Shown: piece by piece, positions 44,401 through 52,327 of the stretch
How positions within the stretch are numbered: position 1 is the first letter of the stretch
How the letters are laid out: each line of letters starts with the position of its first letter
Source of the DNA: Lachnospiraceae bacterium
GTDB taxonomy: Bacteria; Bacillota; Clostridia; Lachnospirales; Lachnospiraceae
Direction: 5' to 3'
DNA: 57,086 nt
Assembly: GCA_024682555.1 (NCBI GenBank)
Contig: JAIKZD010000119.1
Location: 1 to 57,086, forward strand
Notes under the pieces: generated by a model
The model's input: only the letters and a program-made list of their open reading frames with translations
What the model was told of the DNA's origin: nothing
The model's database searches: none
Translations under genes and position numbers: made by a program

Positions 44401-44959
44401 CGGAGAAAAGAAGGAACATGAGCCCGAGTATTACAAAGAGGTTGCGATCCATGAGACCGGACATGCGTATGTGTCCTATATGAACGGAGACAAGCCCTCT
44501 TATATCACCATTGAGTCACGGGGAAGCTTCGGCGGTTATATGCAGCATTCCAATCAGGAGAACGTGACGGGATACACAAGGGAGGAACTCCTTGCAAAGA
44601 TCAGGATTTCCTTAGCCGGAAGGGCTGCGGAAGAGGTTTTCTTCGGAAAGGAAAAGTCTTTAAACACGGGAGCATCAAGTGACCTTAAAAATGCAACCGA
44701 GCTTGCCTGGAGGATCATCTGCACCTACGGTATGGAAGGCGATCAGCTTATAGTACTGAAAAAAGAGGATATCCTGAAATCATCGGTTGCACCGCAGTAT
44801 ATCGAAAAGGTAAACGGGATATTAAAGGATGAGATGGAAAAGACTGTAAGGTTCATCGGGGAAAACCGGGAAAAGATCCGGGAGATCGCCGATGTCCTCG
44901 TAAAGGAAAACCGTCTCACCGGCGATGCGTTTGAAAAGCTGATAGATAAGAAACAGTAA
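41486..44959 (+). CDS. Clp-type AAA+ / receiver-like / FtsH-type AAA+-M41 protease fusion
   Basis: An 1157-residue soluble protein. Residues 1-150 are helical and unrecognised, followed by a Gly/Ser/Lys linker (about 165-200). Residues about 215-470 form a Clp D2-like AAA+ domain: Walker A GPPGVGKT (about 255), MSEY, Walker B LLIFDEIEKAH and sensor TSNAG. Residues about 529-655 look like a receiver domain: VFIDPFLG holds a possible phospho-Asp and GVRLFHKLM fits helix 3, but the usual Lys after strand 5 appears absent (NISVNSS). Residues about 715-940 are FtsH AAA+: GPPGTGKT (about 762), FIDEIDA and LIRRFD. The M41 zinc protease has HETGH at 989-993 and a third ligand in TGASSDLKNAT. FtsH normally starts with membrane segments; none are here. 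It presumably unfolds and degrades cytosolic substrates, perhaps in a phosphorylation-gated way (inference). No ribosome site; likely coupled to the YbjN gene. Confidence 0.88.
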   Translation: MAAKENQVCLAAMQFSRNIKKPIPEAVIYGYAKLLSLDENQVKNFISDDCMDDLEAAHKWFEEKRLDMDIIKFGLMIIIPLIPARESEEKQQQFKDFMDLEDKNTGSADILDKALDTSFVDFKKVFVTGKGLQDVFNYSEELKSKYPRDTQNEDESAEIPDKKESRAGDTAKKDTGAGGKVTASGSKGTGAGNRAIEKRDLGVLSSKYRKLSAELLDVVKGQDQAIEKFIQGYNQGELLKQMERGSHPKTFFFFFGPPGVGKTLLAETAANALGMPFKVFNMSEYAAHQAHEDLIGIARIYSQAKEGTLVRFVRENPECLLIFDEIEKAHLNVIRQFLQILGSGKLHNVFRDEDTSFKDATLIFTSNAGRALYEDRSQNLTSLPEKVIIDAITSEKNAYGEPAFPREMCSRIASGNTIMFNHLSIRHLAGLVRKSFDEVTYGLEQEYGVKITYTKELPLLFLFNRGGEIDARVAVSQSGKFLKDEIYGLLRQFENGKNACSDINRIDIDIEWKGMDGELKRLFKNSDHSDVMVFSDREELFDSLSDSRYKILRTDSLKEAAELARKDISAVFIDPFLGRKNDDTALSISDYNTDGVRLFHKLMETGSELPVFLLEMDSDFSETDRRTFLQAGAAGNISVNSSQPQSLKRQFNQIMEELYMERESSTFSQQGYVIDYNTKQELTDKKGRVKILFYELKKRMAPDIESRGAILSDAQRPSITFDDVIGAENAKKELKYFINYLRNPRQFLMTGVKPPRGILLYGPPGTGKTMLAKAMAGESGVTFLQSSATDFMNKYFGTSEENIRKIFERARKYAPSIIFIDEIDAIGKKRTGSDTRSAEETMLNALLTQMDGFLSSDPKKPVFLLAATNYGVDSEDDGISPLDPALIRRFDNEVYVDLPRENERKEYLLKKLEEMHIDTVSEETVQNIAERTTGQSIAILEKVFDLAKRNAKGGPGKITDDDLLSALEEILYGEKKEHEPEYYKEVAIHETGHAYVSYMNGDKPSYITIESRGSFGGYMQHSNQENVTGYTREELLAKIRISLAGRAAEEVFFGKEKSLNTGASSDLKNATELAWRIICTYGMEGDQLIVLKKEDILKSSVAPQYIEKVNGILKDEMEKTVRFIGENREKIREIADVLVKENRLTGDAFEKLIDKKQ

Positions 44960-45000
44960 CGAAATAAAAAGCACGGGGCTCTTTTTAATGCCGTGAAAGG

Positions 45001-45750
45001 TTATTTTACAGGTATGGGAAACACCTTCATATCATCAAGCCTCAGGAAAAGAGCTCCGTTATTTATGCTTTTCTGTTTTCCGTATGCGCAGCCCCCGTCT
45101 ATATCTATCAGATTTTCTTTTTCATATATCCTGATAGTATCAAGGTCCGTGCTTCCGAGATCATACCGGATCTTTACGGTGGGAACATGGCCCGTTATAA
45201 AGGTATATGCATACCCGTCATAGATAAAATCCGCATGTGTGTCGGGATCATCCCTGAATATTGAATTCCATACTATATCGGAGACTGTTCCGTAATCAAG
45301 CTCGCTGTATTTTTTATTTTCCGCTATGTCAATGAAAAAAGAATGTGTCAGGCAGAAATCCTTACCGGATACGTTGATGATCTTTGTGACATATCTGTCA
45401 TTCAGCCAGGCTAAGAGCTCTTTCCGTTCCGGTTCACTCAGCCCGTAGTATTCGTTCAGGGTCTTATCACCGCCGTTATATATGAGCCAGATGAAAGAGT
45501 CGGTACCGTGACATGCCTCTTTGCCATCGGGATCCACGGAATTAAGCATCATGAATTCATGGTTTCCGATGATCAGATCCATGTTTTCATGTTCCTTGAT
45601 ATACCTAAGCAGCTTTATTCCTTCGGGTCCTCTGTCGATCGCATCCCCGATCACGTACAGGGTATCATCATCATTAAACCCGGTTTCCTCAAGGCCTGCC
45701 ATAAAGGTATTAAATTGTCCGTGCAGATCGGATACGGCATAAACGGCCAT
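45001..45750 (-). CDS. Metallophosphoesterase, serine/threonine phosphatase type
   Basis: A 249-residue calcineurin-like phosphatase of the bacterial PPP class (lambda phosphatase/PrpE type). The dimetal motifs are all present: SDLHGQF (residues 7-13), GDAIDRGPEG (about 35-44), GNHEF (about 61-65), later LTHSF and TGHVPT, and DIDGGCAYG near the C-terminus. It should dephosphorylate phosphoproteins or dinucleotide polyphosphates with Mn or similar metals in the cytosol. GGAGG precedes the ATG. It lies 24 bases downstream of the esterase gene on the same strand and is convergent with the AAA-FtsH gene. Confidence 0.92.
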   Translation of the reverse strand: MAVYAVSDLHGQFNTFMAGLEETGFNDDDTLYVIGDAIDRGPEGIKLLRYIKEHENMDLIIGNHEFMMLNSVDPDGKEACHGTDSFIWLIYNGGDKTLNEYYGLSEPERKELLAWLNDRYVTKIINVSGKDFCLTHSFFIDIAENKKYSELDYGTVSDIVWNSIFRDDPDTHADFIYDGYAYTFITGHVPTVKIRYDLGSTDLDTIRIYEKENLIDIDGGCAYGKQKSINNGALFLRLDDMKVFPIPVK

Positions 45751-45774
45751 TTTATGTCCTCCTTATTGGCGGTT

Positions 45775-47370
45775 TTATAGGGTAAAGCGGGAGATAAACT
45801 TCCAGGCATTCTCCACACTGTGAAGACGGCAGTCATGCTCCTGACCGCTGACGCTTGCAAGGGCGGTGCGGCAGACACCGTCCTCACTTTCATAATAGCG
45901 TACCGTCAGAATGCTTCCGCGGCTTTCATCGGGTATAAGTTCTGTCCGGTCTCCTTTAAGCCCGTAGTATCTGTCCTCCCACTCGTCTTTTTTATCATAA
46001 TCGATATCAAAGGTCTTTTTCAGTCTGTTAACTTCTGCCAGATATCTGATCCTGTCAAGGCAGCCTCTGCCCTGGGACGGAAGCTCGGGAAGCGGAGATT
46101 CTTCACCGCCGGAATAGAACATGGGTCTGCTTATGCTCATATTGAGACGGGGATCGCCAAGAGACAGACCGTAAGGATTATCTTTCATGTCAAACAGGGC
46201 AGAGCAGGGCATGAAGCCCGCAAAGCTTTCGGGGTATTCCTGATAAAGATCCCAGGTCTTTCCGCTTCCCATGGAGAAACCGGTGGCATAGATCCTCTTT
46301 TCATCAATCCGGTATCTTTTTTTCAATTCATCAAGGATTTGCATTACCTCGGTGGCTGTGACGGACAGATGCTCATCTATGGAGACAAAGAGAAAACCGT
46401 ATTTGTGGCAGACCTCCCACCATCCGGCGACATAGGTAAGAAACAGGGAAGAATCTCCGCCGCCGTGGAAACCGATGACAAGGGGCGCGGGAGTGATGTC
46501 AAAGATCCCGTTATTGTAATAAGCAAAGTATCCAACCTTATGCTCGGGATCATCCTTATACCGGCTCTTGTTGTCCGGGGATGTCTTTACGGTCACGATG
46601 CCGGATTCCGCTGTCATGTCAAGTTCTGCATAATCCGGATCTGTTTCAAGAACACCGCACCATCTCTTATATTTCCATACAAAGTTTTTATAATCTTTAA
46701 GAGGTTCTTCGCTTTCTTTTATCAGCAGGTGTTCACAGCCCTTAAACGCCTCATTGACCTTTTCGGTGTTGGAAACACTGATGATGGCCATATCGGTCCT
46801 TTTAACATCCGGGATGATGCTGAGGCGTTCCATGGAACACATGGCAGGGGTGATCTCCCCGGGACCCCAGAGGTACTGTCCGTTTACTGTCCTGAGAAGA
46901 TTCCCTGCAACATAATCGGCGGATTTCCCGTAGCTGTATATGTCAGCTCTGAAGATGGCTCCCCTTATAAAGAAGCCTTCATATTTCCGGGCCCTGAAAT
47001 CCGTAAATTCAACTATCCCGTCCTCGTAAACGGGATACATCTTAACCTCAGAAATGAGCTCCTTATACAGGTCAACGGTTGCACTTTCCCATCCGCCCGG
47101 GGCCTTCGGATATATGAAGAACACACCTGCATCCAGTGATCCTGCTATGTCCGCAAATCCCTTTTCTCTGGCAAAGGAGACCGCTTCGTCCATGTTCAGG
47201 CGGTTCTCCTCGAATACGAGTAAAAGAGGGGCTTTGAAACAGTAGTTGTTTACCTGTCCTTCCAGATTGTTATCCGGGATGTAAGCCTTAAGGAAGAAAT
47301 TCTCATATTCATGCTCCCAGGTTTTTCCGGTACTTATCTTTTTTACTTCGGGTCTTATCATCAGTCCCAT
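45775..47370 (-). CDS. Alpha/beta-hydrolase (PHB depolymerase/feruloyl esterase-like), two-domain
   Basis: A 531-residue protein with a C-terminal alpha/beta hydrolase. The oxyanion segment reads VIGFHGGGDSSLF, the nucleophile elbow is GFSMGSG in YATGFSMGSGKTWDL, and a candidate catalytic His lies near the end in DCRLHSVENAWKF. This fits the esterase_phb group, which includes feruloyl and acetylxylan esterases. The first 230 residues resemble a second, inactive hydrolase-like half (LLLVFEENRL, FFIYPKAPGGWE). There is no signal peptide, so it acts inside the cell. AGGAAAG lies about nine bases before the ATG. It is probably co-transcribed with the phosphatase. The substrate is not known. Confidence 0.8.
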   Translation of the reverse strand: MGLMIRPEVKKISTGKTWEHEYENFFLKAYIPDNNLEGQVNNYCFKAPLLLVFEENRLNMDEAVSFAREKGFADIAGSLDAGVFFIYPKAPGGWESATVDLYKELISEVKMYPVYEDGIVEFTDFRARKYEGFFIRGAIFRADIYSYGKSADYVAGNLLRTVNGQYLWGPGEITPAMCSMERLSIIPDVKRTDMAIISVSNTEKVNEAFKGCEHLLIKESEEPLKDYKNFVWKYKRWCGVLETDPDYAELDMTAESGIVTVKTSPDNKSRYKDDPEHKVGYFAYYNNGIFDITPAPLVIGFHGGGDSSLFLTYVAGWWEVCHKYGFLFVSIDEHLSVTATEVMQILDELKKRYRIDEKRIYATGFSMGSGKTWDLYQEYPESFAGFMPCSALFDMKDNPYGLSLGDPRLNMSISRPMFYSGGEESPLPELPSQGRGCLDRIRYLAEVNRLKKTFDIDYDKKDEWEDRYYGLKGDRTELIPDESRGSILTVRYYESEDGVCRTALASVSGQEHDCRLHSVENAWKFISRFTL

Positions 47371-47550
47371 GGCGTAGTTCTTTCCTGCGGCTGTCCCGTC
47401 CGTGACCGTACGGGCCGGATTCCATTTTTCGTATTTTCATAACGGGTCTTTGTTTGTCCGTCTTAATAATACTAACATCTGATCCCGCTAAAATCTACAT
47501 TTTTGATCCGCAGGGCGGGTACATTCAAAATGCCAAATCACATGGGAGTA

Positions 47551-47559
47551 TGCTATAAT
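47551..47559 (+). promoter_or_regulatory. Extended -10 promoter of the Nudix-like membrane gene
   Basis: TGCTATAAT combines TGn with a perfect TATAAT, 75 bases ahead of the next start. The -35 region is poor. The rest of the 263-base gap (47371-47633) shows no other structure I can support. Confidence 0.55.
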
Positions 47560-47633
47560 TCTTTTTGCCTGAGGTATGAAAGAAAACTTATAAGCGGGAT
47601 ATAAATTACGCATTAGAAAGGAATGACCGGATC

Positions 47634-49232
47634 ATGAAACAGCTGGCTGAGATGCTTGGAAACTCATTTCCGCAGTTCGCATCCGCCTTAACGGGGATCA
47701 TATTTATTGTTTTTCTTGTATTGCAGATATCGGATGATTATGACAAGATTGTCAAATTCATAAAGAGGCTTTTCGATTTCAGGAAGTATATAGATACACT
47801 GATCTATAAAAAGAAACGTGAAGGATTTAACAGGGTCCTGGCAGATCATGATTTTCTCGGGTGGCAGTTTGAACTAATGAAGGTGATCTACGGCCCGCTG
47901 ATCGAAAAAAAGGATGAAGAACTGAAAAAACATGGCGGAAGCATCGGTTTTTCAACCATAAAGCTTGACGACAGCAACGGAAGATCCTACAGTTATGAGT
48001 CTGTTTCCATCAGAATGCCCAGGGTCCCCTATCCCTTTACGGGAGTCTGCCCGAAGAAGGAACTTAGGACTTCACCGGGACTTGAAAATGCAAAGATCGC
48101 GGACCTTGACAAGGCCATAAACGGCGGGATAATCACATCATTTAAAAGGCAGATAAGACGTTATTATGCGATGATACGGGCTACCATAAGATATCCGAGG
48201 CGTCTCGGATACATGCTGGGTGAGATAGTACAGGACGGCTCCGAAGCAGGAAAGCCCGGGTGGCATCTGACAGCTTATTCCGGTGTTTATGAGCACAATG
48301 TCAGGACAAGCCACATTCTGGAATATGAGATCTACAGGTTATATAAACGGGTGAAACACAGAAAAGAGTGGAAGAGTGAAAATCTTGCCGCTCTCGGTCG
48401 TGACAGGATCCTGAAAGAACTGCCCATAAGGGAGCATTTACATAAGCAGTTTATCAGAGACGGAGATGAAAGCGATATCCTCATTTCCGGAAAGCACAGA
48501 GCGTCCCTCATGGGCGTGCAGGCCTTTGTCCTGATCAAAAACAAATCAGGCTCTTATGATGCCCTGAGAATAAGGCGTTCGGAGAACGTTGCAGCCAAAC
48601 CGGGTTTTTTGCAGTTCATCCCTTCGGGAGGGTTTGAGGCCATGAATGACTGCACTGATTTTGACTCGCAATGGGACAATTATTCGCTGACAAAGGCAAT
48701 TTTCAGGGAGCTTTTGGAGGAATGCTTCGGACAGGATGAAGATGATAAGCATGCTACGGGAAATAACGTATCTCCTGACAGGCTTTACAGCAATGAACAG
48801 ATCAAAAAGCTTGTAGAAATGCTTGAAAATACGGAAGCTGACCGGCCCAATGCCGAGATGGCGCTTTTGGGGACCACGATGAATCTGGTGGGACTCAGAC
48901 AGGAGCTGTCTTTCATACTGAGGGTGGATGATCCGTCTTTCTCGGGAAAGCTGATAGCAAATTACGAGAGCAGGACTGCCGTTCAGCTGGTAGATATATG
49001 CCATATGGAGGAATACGGATTCTGGGTGCGTCCTAAAGAGGAACAGACGGAAGGACAGAAGGGGAAAAAGGGAAGACGGAAGAAAGGGAAAAACAAAGAG
49101 CAGGGGGAAAACGATCTTGAAAATCTTAACTGTACAAGTGCCGGGTTGTTTGAACTGGCAAGGGAGAGCAGCATCTATAAAGAAGCCCTTGAACATGGAG
49201 AAAGCAAGGATGATCTGGTCAACGTGTTTTAA
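47634..49232 (+). CDS. Membrane-anchored Nudix-like protein
   Basis: A 532-residue protein with one N-terminal membrane helix (about residues 18-35, ALTGIIFIVFLVLQI), then a basic cytoplasmic region without recognisable motifs (about 45-290). Residues about 300-460 look like a Nudix fold: FIPSGGFEAMND provides the leading glycines, and the helix AIFRELLEECF carries the REXXEE core. The spacing between them is about 12 residues longer than in the standard Nudix box, so catalytic activity is uncertain. A K/G/R-rich tail follows (about 470-495). Membrane-tethered Nudix-like domains are reported among conflict-associated proteins (the SMODS-associated NUDIX group), but no nucleotidyltransferase is nearby. 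Function not known. AAAGGA lies 11 bases before the ATG. Confidence 0.62.
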   Translation: MKQLAEMLGNSFPQFASALTGIIFIVFLVLQISDDYDKIVKFIKRLFDFRKYIDTLIYKKKREGFNRVLADHDFLGWQFELMKVIYGPLIEKKDEELKKHGGSIGFSTIKLDDSNGRSYSYESVSIRMPRVPYPFTGVCPKKELRTSPGLENAKIADLDKAINGGIITSFKRQIRRYYAMIRATIRYPRRLGYMLGEIVQDGSEAGKPGWHLTAYSGVYEHNVRTSHILEYEIYRLYKRVKHRKEWKSENLAALGRDRILKELPIREHLHKQFIRDGDESDILISGKHRASLMGVQAFVLIKNKSGSYDALRIRRSENVAAKPGFLQFIPSGGFEAMNDCTDFDSQWDNYSLTKAIFRELLEECFGQDEDDKHATGNNVSPDRLYSNEQIKKLVEMLENTEADRPNAEMALLGTTMNLVGLRQELSFILRVDDPSFSGKLIANYESRTAVQLVDICHMEEYGFWVRPKEEQTEGQKGKKGRRKKGKNKEQGENDLENLNCTSAGLFELARESSIYKEALEHGESKDDLVNVF

Positions 49233-49267
49233 AGACAGATCTGTATTCAAAAAGGAGAAAAGGTAAA

Positions 49268-49687
49268 ATGGAGGATAATAACAGACTGGAAAAAGCAAGA
49301 GAGATGTTTTCGAAGGATCTCTATGCCACCAAACTATCCGGGATCACCGTTGAGGAGGTCGGCGAGAACTATGCAAAATGCGCAATGAAACTGACGGATG
49401 ATCACAGAAATGCCTATGGCGGGATAATGGGAGGAGCAATATATACCCTTGCGGATCTGGCCTTTGCAGTGGCTTCGAATTTTGACAGACCCGCATCAAC
49501 CGTAAGTCTTGTGGGAAATGCGGTCTTTCTGTCAATGACAAAGGGCAGCATTCTGTATGCCGAAACGAAGCTGATAAAAGAGGGAAAGACCAACTGTTTT
49601 TATGAAGTGAGGATATATGACGATCTCGGAAAAGATATAGCAAATGTGACTTTCACCGGGGCACATATAAACCGGAGATATCTGTAA
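49268..49687 (+). CDS. PaaI-type hotdog thioesterase
   Basis: A 139-residue single hotdog-fold protein of the 4HBT/PaaI family, which hydrolyses acyl-CoA thioesters. The HGG-like helix segment reads NAYGGIMGGAIYTLADLAFA, where the conserved His is replaced by Tyr-Gly, while Asp of TLADLAFAVA is at the usual catalytic position. The C-terminal strand pair ends VTFTGAHINRRYL. The length is typical (about 135). AAAGGAG precedes the ATG. It lies 35 bases downstream of the Nudix-like gene and 15 bases before the lipoprotein gene. The natural acyl-CoA is unknown. Confidence 0.88.
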   Translation: MEDNNRLEKAREMFSKDLYATKLSGITVEEVGENYAKCAMKLTDDHRNAYGGIMGGAIYTLADLAFAVASNFDRPASTVSLVGNAVFLSMTKGSILYAETKLIKEGKTNCFYEVRIYDDLGKDIANVTFTGAHINRRYL

Positions 49688-49702
49688 GGAGACAGACAGT
49701 AA

Positions 49703-51001
49703 ATGACAGGAAGATCCGTGGGTTTACGGATAATTGCATATTCGGTGACCGTGCTTTTTGCGGTAATGATCTTTTTATCCGGCTGCGGAAAGAAGGAGGA
49801 CCGTCCCGCGAAGGGGGATGATAACGTAAACATTATGGTGATCACGGAAAAAGAGGAAGAGCCTTTGCCGGAAATAAAGGAGCAGGCGGAAGAAACGCTT
49901 CCTACCGAAAAAGGGGAAGTGTTCCGGGCAAGATATCTTGGGGTACAGGGATACGGAAATAAAGAAACCAATTCCGATAATAAGGATGATTTCATATATA
50001 TTTTTGAGGAAGAGGGAAAAGAACGGCTCCTGCCCATAACATATGATGAGGATTATTCCGTACAGAACAGGCTGAAGGAGCAGTATGTGTATGATGTGAC
50101 GGTTTCGGATGGTGAGATCACCGGTGTATCCGAATGTCCGCCGGAAACCACCGGGTATGTACCGCCGGTTACGGGAATACCGGGTGAAAAAACACTGACA
50201 AATTTTCTTAAGACCGCCATGGAGCCGATGGGAACGGTGCTGTATATTTACGGCGGCGGCTGGGACTGGCAGGATGAAGAATCTTCCGTTCAGGCAAGGA
50301 CCTTAGGGGTGTCCGATGACTGGATAAGGTTCTTTAACGAAAACGATGCTTCATATACCTATAAGGAAAAAGACGGGGATCCGGACAAGGCAGACCCGGC
50401 CTCAAGCTATTATCCTTACGGCGGTTTCAATGAGTATTATTATGCCGGACTTGACTGCTCGGGATATCTTGGATGGACCTTATATAACACTTTCGAAACC
50501 GGGGACGGGGCGGATGGTTATGTATCCGCATCCACAAAAATGGCAAAGAATCTTGCGGAATCCGGTTACGGGACGTGGACACAGGCTGTCGGAAAGCCTT
50601 CAGGCCGCAAAGACAGTTCTTTTCTGCCGGGGTGTATCATGAGCCTTAACGGACATGTATGGATCAGTCTCGGGACCTGCGAAGACGGGAGCGTGCTCAT
50701 ATCGCATTCAACTCCGTCACCAAGCAGAGAAGGCCAGCCCGGAGGGGGAGTGCAGCTTGGCGCCATAGGTAATGACAGGACCTGTGAAGCGTATAAACTT
50801 GCGGATAAATATATGTCAGAGTATTTTCCCCGGTGGTATGAGAGATATGCGGTAAGCCTCAAGGATCCTGCAGCTTATTTTTCCTTTAACGGAGAGAAGG
50901 CGGGGCTGTTTACCTGGGATACAAAAGGCGGATTTACGGATCCCGATAACGTAACTGATATGACACCGGAAGAGGTCCTTGCGCTGCTGTTTCATGATTG
51001 A
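49703..51001 (+). CDS. NlpC/P60 family lipoprotein endopeptidase
   Basis: A 432-residue secreted lipoprotein. The N-terminus has a hydrophobic signal ending in the lipobox LSGC (lipidated Cys about residue 28), then a charged K/E-rich spacer. Residues about 150-400 hold an NlpC/P60-type cysteine peptidase: GLDCSGYLGW with the nucleophile Cys252, and LNGHVWISLG with the catalytic His318. It should cleave peptidoglycan stem peptides outside the membrane, for wall turnover or division. The long insert between core elements is unusual. AAGGAG precedes the ATG. Its stop overlaps the possible upstream opening of the ylmH frame. Confidence 0.85.
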   Translation: MTGRSVGLRIIAYSVTVLFAVMIFLSGCGKKEDRPAKGDDNVNIMVITEKEEEPLPEIKEQAEETLPTEKGEVFRARYLGVQGYGNKETNSDNKDDFIYIFEEEGKERLLPITYDEDYSVQNRLKEQYVYDVTVSDGEITGVSECPPETTGYVPPVTGIPGEKTLTNFLKTAMEPMGTVLYIYGGGWDWQDEESSVQARTLGVSDDWIRFFNENDASYTYKEKDGDPDKADPASSYYPYGGFNEYYYAGLDCSGYLGWTLYNTFETGDGADGYVSASTKMAKNLAESGYGTWTQAVGKPSGRKDSSFLPGCIMSLNGHVWISLGTCEDGSVLISHSTPSPSREGQPGGGVQLGAIGNDRTCEAYKLADKYMSEYFPRWYERYAVSLKDPAAYFSFNGEKAGLFTWDTKGGFTDPDNVTDMTPEEVLALLFHD

Positions 51002-51006
51002 TTTTG

Positions 51007-51762
51007 ATGAATATGGATGAAAGAGAAAAACAAAGATTTAAAGAACTTGCAGACAGGAGTTACAGCAGAGAACAATATACCTTTACGGATTTTCTGTCAT
51101 TAGCTGAGCAGTCGGTATTTTTTGAATGCGAAAGGGAGCTTTCATATGCACATCCCACATTGTCCGGCGGGTGTGATATTGCGGAAAGGAAGATGATCAG
51201 GTTCGGCAATGAAGAAACAGTGGGGTATGTGTAGGAATTTCCCATATCCGCTATACGGATACGTCCCGTTTTGAGCAGATTTTCCGATGACCTTGATCAC
51301 AGAGACTTCCTCGGTGCACTTATGAGTCTTGGGATCAAAAGGGAAATGCTCGGAGACATCTTCGTTAAAGGAAATGAAGCCTGCGTGTTCTGCAAGGACA
51401 GCCTTGCGGATTTTATATCGGAAAACCTGACCAGGATAAAACATACCACCGTAACGGCAAACGTTACGGATGATGTGAATGATATCACAGGACCGGAACT
51501 TGAAGATAAGATCATACAGGTCAGTTCCGTGCGGATCGATGCAGTCATATCACGGGTGTACAATCTTTCAAGACAGGAAGCTCTTATGCTGTTTCCGGGG
51601 GGACTGGTTTATCTAAACGGACGGCAATGCACGGAAAATGCAAGACTTCTTAAGGCGGAGGATGTGGTGTCAGTCCGGGGAAAAGGCAGATTTGAATTTT
51701 CCCGGGAGACAGGCTTAAGCCGGAAGGGAAAGATCAACTGTAAGGTTAGGATTTATATATGA
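51007..51762 (+). pseudogene. ylmH: ylmH-type S4 RNA-binding protein gene interrupted by an in-frame TAG
   Basis: The frame encodes a YlmH-like protein of about 250 residues: an N-terminal region with FTDFLSLAEQ and CDIAERKM, the central DHRDFLGALMSLGIKREMLGD and a C-terminal S4 domain (RIDAVISRVYNLSRQEAL, LVYLNGRQ). YlmH binds stalled 50S ribosomal complexes in Bacillus. A TAG at 51232-51234 (codon 76) interrupts it, and the same frame continues without shift into EFPISAIRIRPVLSRF, so a single base change (for example CAG to TAG) is the simplest cause. TAG also ends other genes here (26930-26932, 27878-27880), so general TAG recoding is unlikely. The downstream half could still be made from an internal start such as TTG 51271. 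No ribosome site is evident at the 5' end. Confidence 0.85.
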
Positions 51763-51832
51763 AAAAGGTAGCCGGCTGTAGTCAGGGAACTTGCCGGACG
51801 CGGTGATGAAGGGAGGTTTTATTCTTTTAAAC

Positions 51833-52216
51833 ATGAAGATAGAGCACATTGCAATGTATGTTAATGATCTGAATGCAGCAAGGGATTTTTTTGTAAACTA
51901 TCTTGGCGGAGTATCCGGTGATTGCTATCATAACAGATCAACGGGATTTAAATCGTTCTTTATAAGCTTTGACGACGGGGCAAGACTTGAGATCATGAAT
52001 AAACCGTCTATGGAGGATCCGGCAAAGTCTTTCAACCGTACAGGTTACATTCATATAGCCTTTTCGGTGGGAAGCACTGAAGAGGTTGACCGTCTGACAA
52101 AACAATTCCGTGAAGATGGTTTTGATGTGTTAAGCGGTCCAAGAACTACGGGAGATGGTTATTATGAGAGCTGCATAGTCGGCTTTGAAGGCAGTCAGAT
52201 TGAGATCACTGTTTGA
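51833..52216 (+). CDS. VOC/glyoxalase family protein
   Basis: A 127-residue protein of the vicinal oxygen chelate fold. It has the expected start MKIEHIAMYVNDLNAARDFF, the paired beta-alpha-beta-beta-beta units, an acidic metal-ligand candidate in RLEIMN and a second in SQIEITV at the C-terminus; HIAFSVGS supplies a His. This matches small lyase/dioxygenase-like or antibiotic-binding proteins; the substrate is unknown. The frame extends upstream to a TTG at 51791, but homologous starts favour the ATG at 51833, though GGGAGG lies 16 bases away. Confidence 0.82.
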   Translation: MKIEHIAMYVNDLNAARDFFVNYLGGVSGDCYHNRSTGFKSFFISFDDGARLEIMNKPSMEDPAKSFNRTGYIHIAFSVGSTEEVDRLTKQFREDGFDVLSGPRTTGDGYYESCIVGFEGSQIEITV

Positions 52217-52327
52217 CCGGAATAATGAATGAAACAGCAGGAGTTTTAAGATTTTTCTTGAAAACTATTTTTAATTGCATTAGCCTTTTCTTAGGACGTC
52301 CCCATCTTTCCTGAGAGGAGGCTTTTT

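Noticed and set aside
45820-47139. A 439-codon plus-strand open frame opposite the esterase gene
   Set aside because: The minus-strand frame has clear hydrolase motifs and a ribosome site. The plus-strand translation has no family features.
48546-49298. A 250-codon minus-strand frame under the Nudix-like gene
   Set aside because: Antisense to a frame with a membrane helix, Nudix features and ribosome site; the translation is low-complexity F/L/S-rich.
51232-51234. TAG read as a sense codon (amber recoding) in ylmH
   Set aside because: Other genes in the window end at TAG with the next gene starting directly after, so TAG works as a stop; a point mutation is simpler.
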